DNA of 64,000 nt from Carposina sasakii (GCA_014607495.2 CP053169.1:1488001-1552000), one strand, 5' to 3'; counted from the first letter of the stretch, positions 39,715 to 50,624 are shown. The notes: generated by a model from the letters alone, not told the origin. Numbers and translations are program-made.

Positions 39715-42700
39715 TACTACCTATATAGACTATGGTCTGTTTTTATTGATACATAATTAACTTTATCATGCGTTATGTTGTCACTTGTTAGAAACACAAA
39801 GTTTACTAGAAGTAATCTTACCTATATATAGAATGATTTCAAAGTAGTATGCTTTTGTGACATTGCGGCAATTTGACTAAATTCTACATAGCCTATGTTT
39901 TCTATAAAGAAATAACATTAAAAATATTAGAATACAGGCTTCTTTCTATACCAGGAAGACAATAACGTTTTTCCCTTACCTAAAATTTAGGTCCTAAACT
40001 CTGTGGAAATACCCCACAGCAGTCCGCATACTCGAACCCAGTAAATATCGAAGGTATAATAAGTAAGGATAATCAGGTTGGCTGCGAGCCAGCGCCGTAT
40101 CGGTCGCCGGCAGCGGCTATCGCTTACGTTACTGGATGCTGGGTTATGGCTGGAAAGTTGAGCAAGTTATTATGTATTCTTTAGGGGGATAATTAAGATT
40201 TTAAGTTTGTATATATCGGTAGATTTGACTGGTTTAATCAGCTTTACAGATAGATGTTTTATGAGTTTTTGAGTCATACATAGATTGGATGAAAGGTCTG
40301 GTCCAATCTTGACCTCAAGAGTTTATAGCAAAAATGTTACGTAACGTACTGCGCGCGTTTTTACAGCTTGTAAATATATATGCATAGGCAAAAACACATA
40401 CCATTTTGAGAAAGGAAGACCGAGACCGAGAAAGTCAGTGGTATCAACAATTTCATACAGAAGATAACGACATCATTTTTACAATATACTCGTACATATG
40501 GTAAACATAGCTGTCATCTACAATGTCAAACTACCAGTGCTCCCTCTGTGCACTCAGATCCTGTATACCTTAATTCTTCATGGATGACTTTCAACTAAAT
40601 ATGGCGGATGAGGTGACGTCATGGCAAGGCTAAAGTTTCATAACTTCAGCTCACCTGTCCCACCCGTAGACGACATCGGCCGCCAGTTAACCAACTCGCG
40701 CCATAAATCAGCAGCTCGACGCAAAACCTCCTCTCTGAAGGGCCATTAGCATTTTTTATGCATACGAATCGATCCCGCTACCGTCTAATGCCCCTGCGAT
40801 ACATTAATATCTTACTTTTTATGAGTCTTCGGGAACAATCCATCTCTGCGCTTACGACATAAGCGACCGAACTTAAATTCGCGAGTTTAGTCTTTGTTAA
40901 AACTGGGGTAAAGTTGGATTTTGAATACCAATGCGGTAGGATAAGTTTGCGATCAGAAGTTCCGGGGCTGATAATAGGTGGCGCTGGCGATTTTCTTAAC
41001 GCTTCCATTTTTCTTTCACGGCCACTTTGAGATTAAAACTTTGCGAAATGAAATGAAAAGTTTGACGTAGTTAGCGCCCCGCGTATCGGGTGTATTGGGC
41101 AATGGTAGCTTGTTAGGCGAACTCGAAAGAAATGCTCAAGTATTTTGCATATTTTACAAGGTGTTTTGTTAGCCGCCTGGTTTTTTTTTGCACGTTGATT
41201 GGTCGAAAGGTGGAGCTATGATTGGTTGAGGACGTTATTTTTGTTTATGATTTAGGTTTAAGTTTTCTAAACTTTGGTCCCGCCCTCGCGTTATTAAGGT
41301 TTAGTTGACGTATTATATCTTGCGAGTTTTTACGCCCCGGGTCTTTATGTCCCTTTGGTGGGTGGGTACAATAATTAATTTGTGTTTGAAAGCTAGGATA
41401 TTTTAAAAAAAAGTTCTATAGCTTTTTAGAAATTGCTGCTTAATGAAAAGTTAACAAAGCACGGTGTTAGTATCATTGATTAAATGAGAAAGTTATATTT
41501 ACTTTATTTTTAGGTCTTAATAATTTCCAAATGGTTAACCTTCGATTTACGAAGATGGCAGTGACCCAAATTTTGAAGGTCGATAAACGAAAACTCGCGG
41601 TTGTGAGCCTCTATTTTATCTGCCCTATGGGTACCTACAAAACACCGAATCAACACCGAATATGTATCATCATTTTCAGCCTTGCGAAGTCTACCACTGA
41701 ATATAGGCCTCTCGCATAGGAATATGTATAGGCTTTCTATAATAAAAACAGCTTCTAAATATAGATCATTATTAAATGATTTGCCCAAACCTAATCCCCG
41801 ATCAAAAGCCATTATAACAGCCTATTATCTTTGACAAACGCATTAAACGGACTACTTTAGCGATGGCGATCAATTTCAAGTGTTCTCCAGGAAATGCTCT
41901 GAGCAATAAAAAAGCAATTTAAATTCGCCAATAAGAGTGCGTTCTCGATGGGCCGATAAAAATATTAATTTTAATTTTACGACATCGTTTGAAGATGAGA
42001 GCATCTGAGAGGAATTAGGGGTTTTCGGAGAAAAATGTAATTTGGATGTGCTAGCTATCGCCTGCAATGCTGTTTGCCTGAATTATAAAGTTATGTCGAA
42101 ATGTGTCTGTTTTGAACAAAAAATGTGATTAAATATAAGCTTATCAGGATTGAAGACCAAAATTAAAGCCGTAAAAATTAGCATTTTTTTCTCTTTGTAA
42201 CTAATTTTATTGTTAGACTATTGTATTGTTTCTTAGATTAAGAATTTAAGCGCGTCTGTTTTCCCATCCATACTCGTAGCGCCATCTAGTATGGAGTAGC
42301 GAAACTGATTTGCATTTCTTTCAGGTTCCCATTTCAAAAGTTTTAAAGATAATAGAACATGTATACAAATAAATTACGACTAGACCCCATATTTACGAGT
42401 ATAAGGCATAACTATTTATTTTGTGGTAAAATTTATCCTTTTATACGATTATCCTGAACCGTTAATACCTATAGCATATATAACTGAGCCGTTTTGGTTA
42501 TGCAAGGTAACATTATGACAGGCCTATTAGTATAAATTAAATAGAAGTCTCCATAATTAAAACAGTCAGACAAACCAAGAGCAGCTTCAACATTTTTATC
42601 AAATGCAATCTCTCATCAAACATTTAAATTCTGCTCCCGTTCTGAAAATAATAAAAAAAAACAAACATACATACATACAATAATTTTAATACATGCATCC

Positions 42701-43084
42701 GTATCTTATGTTTCTGCGGTCACGTATTAAAAACAAAATGGGGTATAAAAAATCTGTCCCGTACACTGATCGCGATACTCGTCGCACGCAGGCGGAATAT
42801 TTTAATTTTTATATTATTTTATTATTAAATATGGAAAAACCCACCTTACCCCCTTAAAGTACCCCACTTTCCCCCCCTTTAAGTACCCTACCTTAATTGT
42901 GCGGATTATTTGTATCTCGCATTTTAATATGTTTTGTTGGAACCCTTTTTTTTCGCTAAAACGTATAATTTGTAATTAGGACGTTATTGATTGATCCCGA
43001 CGACTTCATTAAAAATAAAAACTTACCATTTCGGTTTTTGTTTTGTTACTAGTAAAGTGTTTGCTACTAATCTATAATCTAATA
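39715..43084. other. Largest repeat-poor stretch, nothing assigned
   Basis: About 3.4 kb without a recognised transposon or exon. ATATGGCGGATGAGGTGACGTCATGG near 40600 resembles a block of repeat N. GATTGGTCG and GATTGGTTG (near 41197 and 41221) form a small CCAAT pair similar to the one at 24175. Confidence 0.4.
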
Positions 43085-43285
43085 TACATATAAAATAGTA
43101 AACGCCCGCGACTTCGTCCGCGTGGACTGCAGAAAAGACGAAATGTCGAAATTATCTGGGATAAAAATATTTTCCTGGGCTCAAAAGTAGCCTATGTATT
43201 AATCCTTGGTGTCAGCTAACTCCATACCAGATTTTATTAAAATTGCTCCAGCCGTTTTTACGTGAAAGTGTATCTAACAAACATC
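43085..43285 (-). repeat. Repeat G copy
   Basis: Contains CGCCCGCGACTTCGTCCGCG, GTGGACTGCAGAAAAGACGAAATG, AAAGTAGCCTATGTATTAATCC, TTGCTCCAGCCGTTTTTACG and GTGAAAGTGTATCTAAC. The classic lepidopteran order, complement of other copies. Confidence 0.65.
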
Positions 43286-43297
43286 CATCCATCCCAT

Positions 43298-43378
43298 CAA
43301 CCCTTTATCGTATCTTACGATACTCACGGGCAGACCATTGGGTGGTACTATTCTACTTTGACGACACCCCACGGCACA
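43298..43378 (-). repeat. Repeat B fragment
   Basis: CCCTTTATCGTATCTTACGATACTCACGGGCAG then GGTGGTACTATTCTACTTTG, the part of B near its 5' end. Confidence 0.6.
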
Positions 43379-44504
43379 TTTATATACTTAGGTATCATAA
43401 ATAAATTATATATTTAGGTATCATGAATAATAAAGCATCGTCTTCGGATGATTCTCCGCTTTGATATCCAATTACTTCCGCGAATGTCTAAACAACTTTT
43501 TCAATTTTCCCTACAAATGAAGAACGTAGCACGGGCGGCCATCAAACGATAGATTATATAAATATGAGGCAGAAGCAGCGCGGGAAATGCGATGTAATGA
43601 GGAAAATAATTGGTACAGCAATCGCGTAATATCTTACGGCCAATTTAATACTGGACGTCATAAAGAATCTCACGTGGTCTCAGTGGTCCATCCATGGTGG
43701 CAATCCGCAACCTCTTTGGGAATAATGGTACGTTATTACCTACCGAATGCATACACAATATTTAATAAAATTCGGTCAAGCCGTTTCAGAGGAGCATGCT
43801 AACAAATGCGACACGAGAATTTTATATATTGAAGATATGGGTACCAACACCATATTAAAGCTCTCTTAAAAGGGCCTGTACATCTTGGCTACGGTCCGAT
43901 GCACGCCTCTCAAAGGAACGGGACTCTATACTCTATATCTATATATATAGTTAATACAGTTGTATGCCAATATTAACTTGGCTGTAATCTTTCTCGATCA
44001 TAGAAAATTCCATTACTTTCTCGGCGCCCCGACGAGCGGTGCTAAAGTGAAAAGGAAAAAGACGGGAAGCGGGGTATCGTCGTCGGCGTTTTTTGTTCTT
44101 TTTATTGATTAAAAAAGTTTCTTAATCATATTTTCTGCCTCAGGATAGTTTGGAGTGATGGAACGCTCGGCGATGTGGATTAGCCCGATTTTGTTGGAAC
44201 CTTTCAATTTTAAGAAAAAATGCGTCGTTTTATTTTGTGTGCCTTGCTAAACCATGCAATGCATGCATTCAAAGCAAACATTGAGCATTTATCGTTGTTG
44301 GCTTATAAAATGCATGTTACCTACGTAACAGCAAGAGAATTTGCGATTGCAACGCGGTAATAACACAATTTTCACTATCGCATTGCTACCGCTTTGCTAA
44401 TGCAAGGCTCGTGATATGCCTCCGGTTTAGATTTGTCAATTTTAACTGCGTGAAATTCATCTTTCATCAATCTGGGTAGATGTAAACAGCATAGATATAA
44501 TATG
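43379..44504. other. Mostly unassigned DNA
   Basis: 43700-43800 carries CGGTCAAGCCGTTTCAGAGGAG, a piece typical of repeat G relatives. 44340-44410 has a degraded repeat D arm (TTTTCACTATCGCATTGC). No exon recognised. Confidence 0.4.
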
Positions 44505-44620
44505 GACAGCTAATATTCTTTATTGTACTAAATAAATTTATACAAGTGCGATTAATCAATTAATTAATTAATCTCGCCTTACAGCGCATTCTCCACCAGC
44601 TTACCTATTTACTTAAGAAC
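44505..44620 (-). repeat. LINE 3'-end fragment
   Basis: AATATTCTTTATTGTACTAAA, then GCGCATTCTCCACCAGCTTACC; complement ends in AATAAAGAAT. Confidence 0.5.
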
Positions 44621-44656
44621 ATAATTCATAGGTAGCACGAACAGATTGTGAATTAA

Positions 44657-44925
44657 CATATAATCACGGCTTTATCCCTTACGGGGCAGGCAGAGCACCA
44701 AGGGCCGATAGAACCACATGGTGCCATTTCTGACCAATTTTTAGGGTATAGTTGAGATGTACAAGTTCGGTTAGTAGTGACAGGTGGTCAGCCCATCGCC
44801 TACAAAACACCAAGACCATCTTGTCCCTCTACGGACTTATACAGTATGCCCGGGAAGAGAAGCAGCTGTAGTATTATACTTTTTTTTTTCACTCACAGAG
44901 CAGCATAGAAGATAAATATATTTAG
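44657..44925 (-). mobile_element. SINE-A copy 4, with 11-bp target-site duplication
   Basis: Bracketed by TTGTGAATTAA at 44646-44656 and 44926-44936. Carries all SINE-A landmarks plus about 15 extra bases (ATAAATATATTTAG) after CAGCATAGAAG, so its 5' end is slightly extended compared with other copies. Confidence 0.85.
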
Positions 44926-45047
44926 TTGTGAATTAAAGAAAAAAAAATTAGCGAAAATAACACATACATACATGCCGGTATTCCGAAAGTCCCACGCGAT
45001 AAGCATAACAGCCAGTCCTAACTAGCTCTTCTCTTGTGTTCTCTTAC

Positions 45048-45184
45048 AAAAGCTGCAGTTCCTCTGTCCCCCCATGTTTTAACTATTCTCTTCCAAAAGG
45101 TGCAGTTACTCTGCCCCCCTCGTTTTAACTCGAATCTGCAGTTCCTTTGTCCCCTCACATTTAAACTCTTCTCTTCTCTTCCAG
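45048..45184 (+). repeat. Degenerate tandem copies of the exon's acceptor region
   Basis: AAAAGCTGCAGTTCCTCTGT (45048), AAAAGGTGCAGTTACTCTGC (45095) and GAATCTGCAGTTCCTTTGTC (45132) precede the true boundary CCAGAAGCTGCAGTTCCTCT (45181). Each is followed by a C-rich run and TTTTAAC/TTTAAAC. Spacing is about 37 to 51 bp. Confidence 0.8.
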
Positions 45185-45342
45185 AAGCTGCAGTTCCTCT
45201 ACCCTCCCTCGTTTCCCGTGGAGCGCATCGTCAGCAGCGACTGCGGCCGCCGGCTGTGCGTGTGGGGCGCCCGTGGCGTGGCCGTAGCTGAGCTGCCGGA
45301 GAGATGGGGACGGAGTGGCAGTTTCAGTTCTACCATTTGCAA
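45185..45342 (+). CDS. Nup88: Internal exon similar to nucleoporin Nup88 (Drosophila mbo)
   Basis: This 158-bp exon encodes 52 codons plus two bases. It follows a strong polypyrimidine acceptor (CTTCTCTTCTCTTCCAG) and ends at a donor CAA|GTAAGT. The frame is open with high GC at third positions, unlike the AT-rich surroundings. The peptide has FLYPPSFPVERIV and ARGVAVAELPERWGRSG. From family knowledge, Nup88 N-terminal beta-propeller proteins have a matching segment: a Pro-rich start (INPPLFEIYQV in human), then a Gly-rich strand and VLELPKRWGKNSEF. Nup88 sits on the cytoplasmic face of the nuclear pore with Nup214 and takes part in export. No other exon is recognised in the window, so this is part of a gene with very large introns or a copied exon. 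I am fairly confident of the family and less so that the gene is functional here. Confidence 0.72.
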
Positions 45343-45370
45343 GTAAGTGTCCCTTTTTGTGTCTATGATT

Positions 45371-45462
45371 TGACGGCCGATTGGTGTAGTGGGTAGTGAC
45401 CCTGCCCGCCGCACCATAGGTCCTGGGTTCAAAACCGGTAGGTGGCAAACATTATGAATATC
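45371..45462 (+). mobile_element. SINE S1 head fragment
   Basis: TGACGGCCGATTGGTGTAGTGGG (A box side), then GGTCCTGGGTTCAAAACCGG (degraded B box), GTAGGTGGCAAACATTATGAATATCG. It lies in the intron just 28 bp after the exon. Confidence 0.75.
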
Positions 45463-45574
45463 GGTCTTTTTTTTCCCGTCATGCACGTTTCTTTTCTCCC
45501 GGCAGCCTTTCTTCTTACTTTTCTATGTTCCATTCGCCATCATAAGTAAATATATAAATCAATATTTACACACT

Positions 45575-45675
45575 TCACAACCCTAGTCCCACATTAAGAA
45601 CCGTGTCGTCTTCTGTCGTGGGTACTAAGCAACGGTATAGAAATACCTATACGTATGTATAGAAACATCCATAAT
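45575..45675 (-). mobile_element. SINE S1 tail fragment, opposite orientation
   Basis: AACCCTAGTCCCACATTAAG, GTCGTGGGTACTAAGCAACGG, GTATAGAAACATCC: the complement of the S1 3' half. Confidence 0.65.
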
Positions 45676-45717
45676 TAATAATGTAAATACAAAATAGATA
45701 CATAAAGTATCAACATC

Positions 45718-45975
45718 ATCATCAGCCTATTGCAGTCCACTGCTGGACGTAGGCCTCCCCCAGGGCACGTGACAAGACTGCCATGAGGGGTATTTGCCCA
45801 TAGTCACCACGCTGGGCAGACGGTTAGGTGACCGCAGTTTGTATTTTGGATTATGTTGTCAACACGGGAGGCGCTGCTGCCCACCTCCCGGGAACCCTTA
45901 ATCGCTTCGTACGATACACACGGGCAGACATGGGGTGGTACGAATTCTACTTTGCCGGCACCACGCGGCCACTGT
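45718..45975 (-). repeat. Repeat B, full copy
   Basis: Plus strand begins ATCATCATCAGCCTATTGCAG, then CCACTGCTGGACGTAGGCC, ATAGTCACCACGCTGGGCAG, GTTGTCAACACGGGAGGCG, GATACACACGGGCAGAC, ending TTGCCGGCACCACGCGGCC. Sense strand is minus, with a GATGATGAT tail at the 3' end, as in retroposons. Confidence 0.8.
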
Positions 45976-46075
45976 CAAAGTTCCTTTACGTAATACGAAC
46001 TTGACAAGCAATCAGCGATTTTTGTACAATTTTCGCTGTCGCTTTGCTTTTGCTAGTTAGGTAATAAGGGGGCCG
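45976..46075. mobile_element. Half copy of repeat D
   Basis: GTCAAAGTTCCTTTACGTAATAC, CAGCGATTTTTGTACAATTTTCG and AGTTAGGTAATAAGGGGGCC. It directly abuts repeat B, so insertion or truncation occurred at that junction. Confidence 0.7.
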
Positions 46076-47205
46076 ATTTACTTTCACTGAACCACTGCAG
46101 CAGTTAAGCACACAAGCACCTGGGCGATCTAATAACAGCAGATAAGTTTCCAAGAATGCCAGCACGTAAGCGCCGTGTATTTTCTCCATAGAATTTTAAG
46201 TTCCCCAGAACCCGTGATCACGCACACTTTGAAGCAATTTTTACTCGGTCAAATTGACCTACCTACTTGATTTTTATTTCTCTCCTTTATGAATCATTTC
46301 ACCCTATGCCTAGGCATATGGGTAATTTTTACAACCTATTTATTACATTAAAACCAAGTATAAAAAGTTATAATATTTCTCGATTTGACAACAATCAGAG
46401 GGTTAGAAGAGCGGAAGATGCGGGATTTATGCCTCGTTTTGTGCTTCTCTACCCGGCATGCGTCTGTCATTGATCACTCCTTCTGGGGACTCGTTATTCT
46501 ATGGTTCTCTCCTATCACGGTAAATTTTGTAACCTATTAAGCTCTTCGAAGCGGCTATAATGTTGGCCTGAGGCTACGATTAAGCCAAAGAGTATTTGGT
46601 TTGCAGAAGGGACGAAGTTTTGAATTAGTGGCTGCTGATAGTTTAAGGTTTTGTGCTGGCCCTTTGATCTTTCAGCTTTGTCCTTCTGTATAAGCTTGGA
46701 GCCTGGGGGTGATGCAAAAATGTTGTGCAGCAATTTCGATTCAAGTGCACAAATTAATAGAGGTTTATGTGTGGAATGAATGTTTAATGCAATTTAACAG
46801 TTATGTAGATAACGAATCACCATCTTTATAAGACATGAGAAGTCCACTGCTGAAGATAGGCCCCCAAGAATATAAAGAATATTATTAAATAATATAATAT
46901 CATTTATATTACTATGCTACTTACTATCTGTATGGATTATATAGGTATTATTTCGATGACTCATGCTCGTACTTCATTCACACTTAGCCACTAAAAAAAC
47001 AATTCTAAAAAAACAATTCTCATTTTAAATATAACAAACCCTCACCCAAGAGCCCTCAAGGGTATTTTTTTTCCATTAATAAAATAGAGTGTTCGTTCGT
47101 TAGTGGATCTACGAATCATGCAAATGTAAGGAGTTTATGACGAAAGATAGTGCGCGCGCGACTAGAGATACACATACATACATATCGACATGGCTGTTTT
47201 CCCTA
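46076..47205. other. Unassigned DNA
   Basis: No exon or repeat recognised in about 1.1 kb. Confidence 0.4.
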
Positions 47206-47362
47206 AGTGGGGTAGCCAGAACTGCACGATCATATGGGAGATCCCACAGCCACTTTTACAGCGGGGATAGATGACAGTAGCCTGAGAGAACGCCATTGAG
47301 TCGAGCCATACGACATACGCGCGGAAGGAGATGCAGCAGATGTATTCTTGTGCAGCCCCGCA
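47206..47362 (-). repeat. Repeat C copy, minus orientation
   Basis: AGTGGGGTAGCCAGAACTGC, CCTGAGAGAACGCCATTGAG, CGCGGAAGGAGATGCAGC and GTGCAGCCCCGCACCC. Confidence 0.75.
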
Positions 47363-47367
47363 CCCTT

Positions 47368-47559
47368 ATTTTGTAACTTGCGACCGGTCGGCAACCGGTC
47401 TCTAAACGTCAAAAGACGACTGCATAGTCCGATTCCAAAAAATCCTATTCTATAATCAAGCAGTATGGTGCACTGACTTTTTAATCTAGTAGAATAATAC
47501 CAAATGTCAATTTTGACAGCGACTATCCAGCGATTGCGACCGGTTGCAAGTTACAAAAT
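47368..47559. mobile_element. 192-bp MITE with TTTTGTAACTTGC ends
   Basis: Left ATTTTGTAACTTGCGACCGG; right CCGGTTGCAAGTTACAAAAT. Non-coding centre. It lies immediately beside a repeat C end. Confidence 0.75.
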
Positions 47560-47831
47560 CTGTCTGCCGCATCAACATGGGAACTAGAGATACCTCCGTT
47601 TAAGTCACCGTACGAGGCATGCCTACTCTTCGATATCCGCTCGGAAGCGGAGTCACCACTCTTTTGTACACGTTATTAGCCGGCTATATCGCGAATTTGC
47701 ATATTTCGGCAGTAAAATTAATTCGAAGATTTGCCCTCATTCGGGGATTGGTGAAAGAATTGGTAAACGTCTTTCACTGGCGTAATATTATTTTGACGAG
47801 AATAAGGATGCAATAATATACATACATAGGT

Positions 47832-48200
47832 ATAGTCGACTCTCGTTAATTCGAATCTCGAGGGACTTTTAAAATACTTCGAATTATCGAGAGTATATTT
47901 CGCAGCTTTCATACTATAGGGGCACAATCCAAAAATTTTGTGATTTCAAGTTTTGATAATATTTGGGCACAAAATCAACTCGGCTACATCTTAAACGCAT
48001 TTTCCCAATACTCATTTTTTTCGAGTTGTGCCCCTATAGTATGAAAGCTGCGATTTATTCAATAAATCGAACTTTTTACTTTTCTCAAAAATTTCGAACC
48101 ATTCAATTGAAATGTTATGAGGAGTGCAACAAATGTACTTAGCAATTTCTGTTATCTTTCTCTCTCTCTTTCTCTCTGCAAGTTCGAATTAACGCGTCTT
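47832..48200. mobile_element. Degraded element with TCTCGTTAATTCGAA end, carrying a nested MITE
   Basis: The left side has AGTCGACTCTCGTTAATTCGAA, resembling the ends of pogo/Tigger-like elements (family knowledge). The right side has GTTCGAATTAACGCGTC. Internal CTTCGAATTATCGAGAG and ATTTCGAACC are in keeping. The middle is interrupted by the MITE at 47901-48052. Confidence 0.5.
47901..48052. mobile_element. 152-bp MITE with 28-bp inverted repeats
   Basis: Left CGCAGCTTTCATACTATAGG then GGCACAA; right TTGTGCCCCTATAGTATGAAAGCTGCG. It is flanked by ATTT on both sides, a plausible 4-bp target duplication. Confidence 0.8.
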
Positions 48201-48367
48201 ATTGTAGCGATGATATTTTTGTTTCATTTACCGAGTGTATAGAAATGTATGGTTTTAGTTTGAAATATAGAAAGAGACATAGACACGACTGTGTTCACAT
48301 AATAGGCAATATCATAAAGGATATCACAGCCACGGTTAGCATAATAGGTACAGACGGGAAATTTTAT

Positions 48368-48487
48368 CAGTGGCAAGTTCCTAGCTTATCGCCTGAGAGA
48401 GCCCCTGAGTTCCTTAGTCGACTCTTACGATATGCACGGAAGGAGATGCAGCTGAAGTTTTTTTAGTGTACCCCGCATCAGCATTAA
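48368..48487 (-). repeat. Repeat C copy, minus orientation
   Basis: GGCAAGTTCCTAGCTTATCGCC, TGAGTTCCTTAGTCGACTC, CGGAAGGAGATGCAGCTG, CCCCGCATCAGCATTAAAC. It joins repeat B with almost no gap. Confidence 0.75.
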
Positions 48488-48706
48488 ACGTCATCATCAT
48501 CAGCCTATTGCAGTGTCCACTGCTGGACGTAGGCCTCCCCCAGGGCACGCCACAAGGTTGGTGACCGCAGTTTGTATTTTTGGACTATGTTTTGAACTGG
48601 CGCTGCTGCCCACCTTCCGGAAACCCTTAATCGCCTCGTATGATACCCATGGGCAGACATGTGGTGGTACGAATTCTACTCTGCTGGCACCACGCGGCCA
48701 TTGAAC
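48488..48706 (-). repeat. Repeat B copy with small deletion
   Basis: CATCATCATCAGCCTATTGCAG, CTGGACGTAGGCCTCCCCC, then directly TTGGTGACCGCAGTTTG, GCTGCTGCCCACCTTCCGG and CTCTGCTGGCACCACGCGGCC. The CACCACGCTGGGC block is missing. Confidence 0.75.
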
Positions 48707-48710
48707 GTAT

Positions 48711-48931
48711 TACATACATACATACATATAATCACGCCTCTATCCCTTACGGGGTAGGCAGATCACTAAGGGCCGATAGAACCACATGGTGCCACTTCTG
48801 ACCAATTTTTAGGGTATAGTTGAGATGTACACGTTCGGTTAGTAGTGACAGAAGAGAAGTAGCTGTAGTATTACACGTTATTTTATCACTCCCAGAGCAG
48901 CATAGAAGACTCCCAGAGCAGCATAGAAGAA
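48711..48931 (-). mobile_element. SINE-A copy 5, internally deleted
   Basis: Left tract ACATACATACATACATATAATC. The sequence AGTAGTGACAG is joined directly to AAGAGAAGTAGCTG, so about 80 bp of the SINE-A core are missing. The 5' end unit CTCCCAGAGCAGCATAGAAG is present twice. Confidence 0.8.
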
Positions 48932-49050
48932 CGACGAATATTATTATATTAAGTACTCGTAAGTATCATAAAATGATAATACGCGTATATGTATCCTTAA
49001 TCGACTTTCACACGTGTAAAAGACACTATATGAAGACGTTTCATATAATA

Positions 49051-49314
49051 CAGGGTGTAACAAAAAGGGTATGTTAAGCAAAAAGCTATGTAAATAGCCC
49101 ACTGTAGGAACCTATTCACAAAATTTGAGACCCGAAATCACATGTTTATTTTTCCCGATAGTATGGAGAATTTTTAATTATCTTGGGAAATTTCATACAA
49201 TCTTGAAAAATAAAAATGTGATTTCGAGTCTCAAATTTTGGAAATAGCTTCTCTATAGTGGGCTATTTACATAGCTTTTCGCTTAACATACCCTTTCTGT
49301 TACACCCTGTATAA
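49051..49314. mobile_element. Repeat E palindromic MITE, longest copy
   Basis: From ACAGGGTGTAACAAAAAGGG to ACCCTTTCTGTTACACCCTGTA. Both halves carry GCTATGTAAATAGCCCAC and TCACATGTTTATTTTTC or complements. Folding would give an almost continuous hairpin of more than 100 bp. Confidence 0.88.
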
Positions 49315-49683
49315 ATGCATTAGGTACATGTAAAAAAAGATGTTGTATAATTCTTACACAAAATAGGGGAGAAGGGGGGTGTTTGGATTTCTGCATTCGG
49401 CTACCGATAGAGATGTAGCATGCCGCGTCTGGGTTAGACGGGATTTACTTTAAGCCGATTCAATTTGTTTTGGCCGCTTTTTAAATGTGTAATGAAAACT
49501 GAGCCCCGCGAACGGTTGCTTTTGATAAATTTGTGTACATGGTATTAATGAGAAAACTGTACCTATGCTGGTTAATGCCCGCTGCTTTCTTTATATTATA
49601 TTTGTTTATGTCTTAGCCTGAAAATAATATTTATTGTAGGTTAATGAATTAGGACTTTCTACAAAATACATTCACACCAGTAG
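49315..49683. other. Unassigned DNA
   Basis: No gene or repeat recognised. Confidence 0.4.
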
Positions 49684-49911
49684 AGTTAGTCCACTCTGGT
49701 CAAATGTTCCGTTTTAAGTGGAAACTGATCATGCGTTTTCACGATATCAGTTTCGCCTCAAATCGAAACAACGATTCAAACGAATGAAAAGTAGAATCGG
49801 AGCGCGTGATCAGTTTCCATCGAGGCAACGTATATAATTATGTCCACTCTGATCACATTTATAAAAAAATAATGATCAGTTTCCACTAACAACGGATCAG
49901 AGTGGACTAAC
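49684..49911. mobile_element. 228-bp MITE with GTTAGTCCACTCTG ends
   Basis: Left GTTAGTCCACTCTGGTCAAA; right GGATCAGAGTGGACTAAC. A second inner palindrome, GTGGAAACTGATCATGCG against GCGTGATCAGTTTCCATC, is nested inside. Confidence 0.8.
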
Positions 49912-50429
49912 CCAAGAAGACCCCGAAGAACTTAATGAAGACGTTTTATGATACATAATACCCTGATACATACACAATATAGTATATCTTTAATTAGGAG
50001 TTAGAAAGTATCTAAGTTAATACAGTTAAAGCAGTTAATGCAGGTTAATCTGAACGAAAAATCAAACATTTCTCCGGTTGCAAGAAGCCAACTTCTTAGC
50101 TAAACCGTCGTTATATTATTACAATGCCACCCCCTTCCTACCCCGACTCGAGAACGTCTTAGCATAATTAGCTAAGGGGTTGGTTATTGCCAATATTAGT
50201 CGAAAGGATTATTTCTTGAGCACTCGCTATGGTATTAGGTGGATAACACGCCGTTTAGTTATAGTGGGAAAGTTTAAAGTGAGATTGTTAATCCTTATTA
50301 ATATATAAAATATATAATATATAAAAACAGAGAATATACAAATTCTCGTTGTGCCTAGCGTGAACGAAATTTGCTTGCGTTTCTACGAATCATATGTTGT
50401 ATAGGTAAATGTTCTATAACTTATTTACG
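49912..50429. other. Unassigned DNA
   Basis: No gene or repeat recognised. Confidence 0.4.
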
Positions 50430-50566
50430 CTTCAGTGGATCAACGGCACAATTGCATTTTGAAAATTTTGTCAAGTTTGTTGTGACCTTTTTCTAAGGTA
50501 GAACAAAGGTACAATAATAAAATTGCTCTTTGCAATTTTTGACATTTGTGCCATTATTCCACTGAA
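50430..50566. mobile_element. 137-bp MITE with CTTCAGTGGA ends
   Basis: Left CTTCAGTGGATCAACGGCACAA; right TTGTGCCATTATTCCACTGAAG. Inner pairing includes AATTGCATTTTG and GCAATTTTTGAC. The CAGTGG ends are hAT-like, but no 8-bp duplication is clear. Confidence 0.7.
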
Positions 50567-50624
50567 GAAGCGTGTGTAGATACTCTATGTTCTTACTTAA
50601 CAAATTTACACGATAACGATAAAT

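Noticed and set aside
45161..45448. Two 95-codon minus-strand frames over the Nup88-like exon
   Set aside because: They exist because the region is GC-rich; the plus-strand frame has splice sites and homology, these do not.
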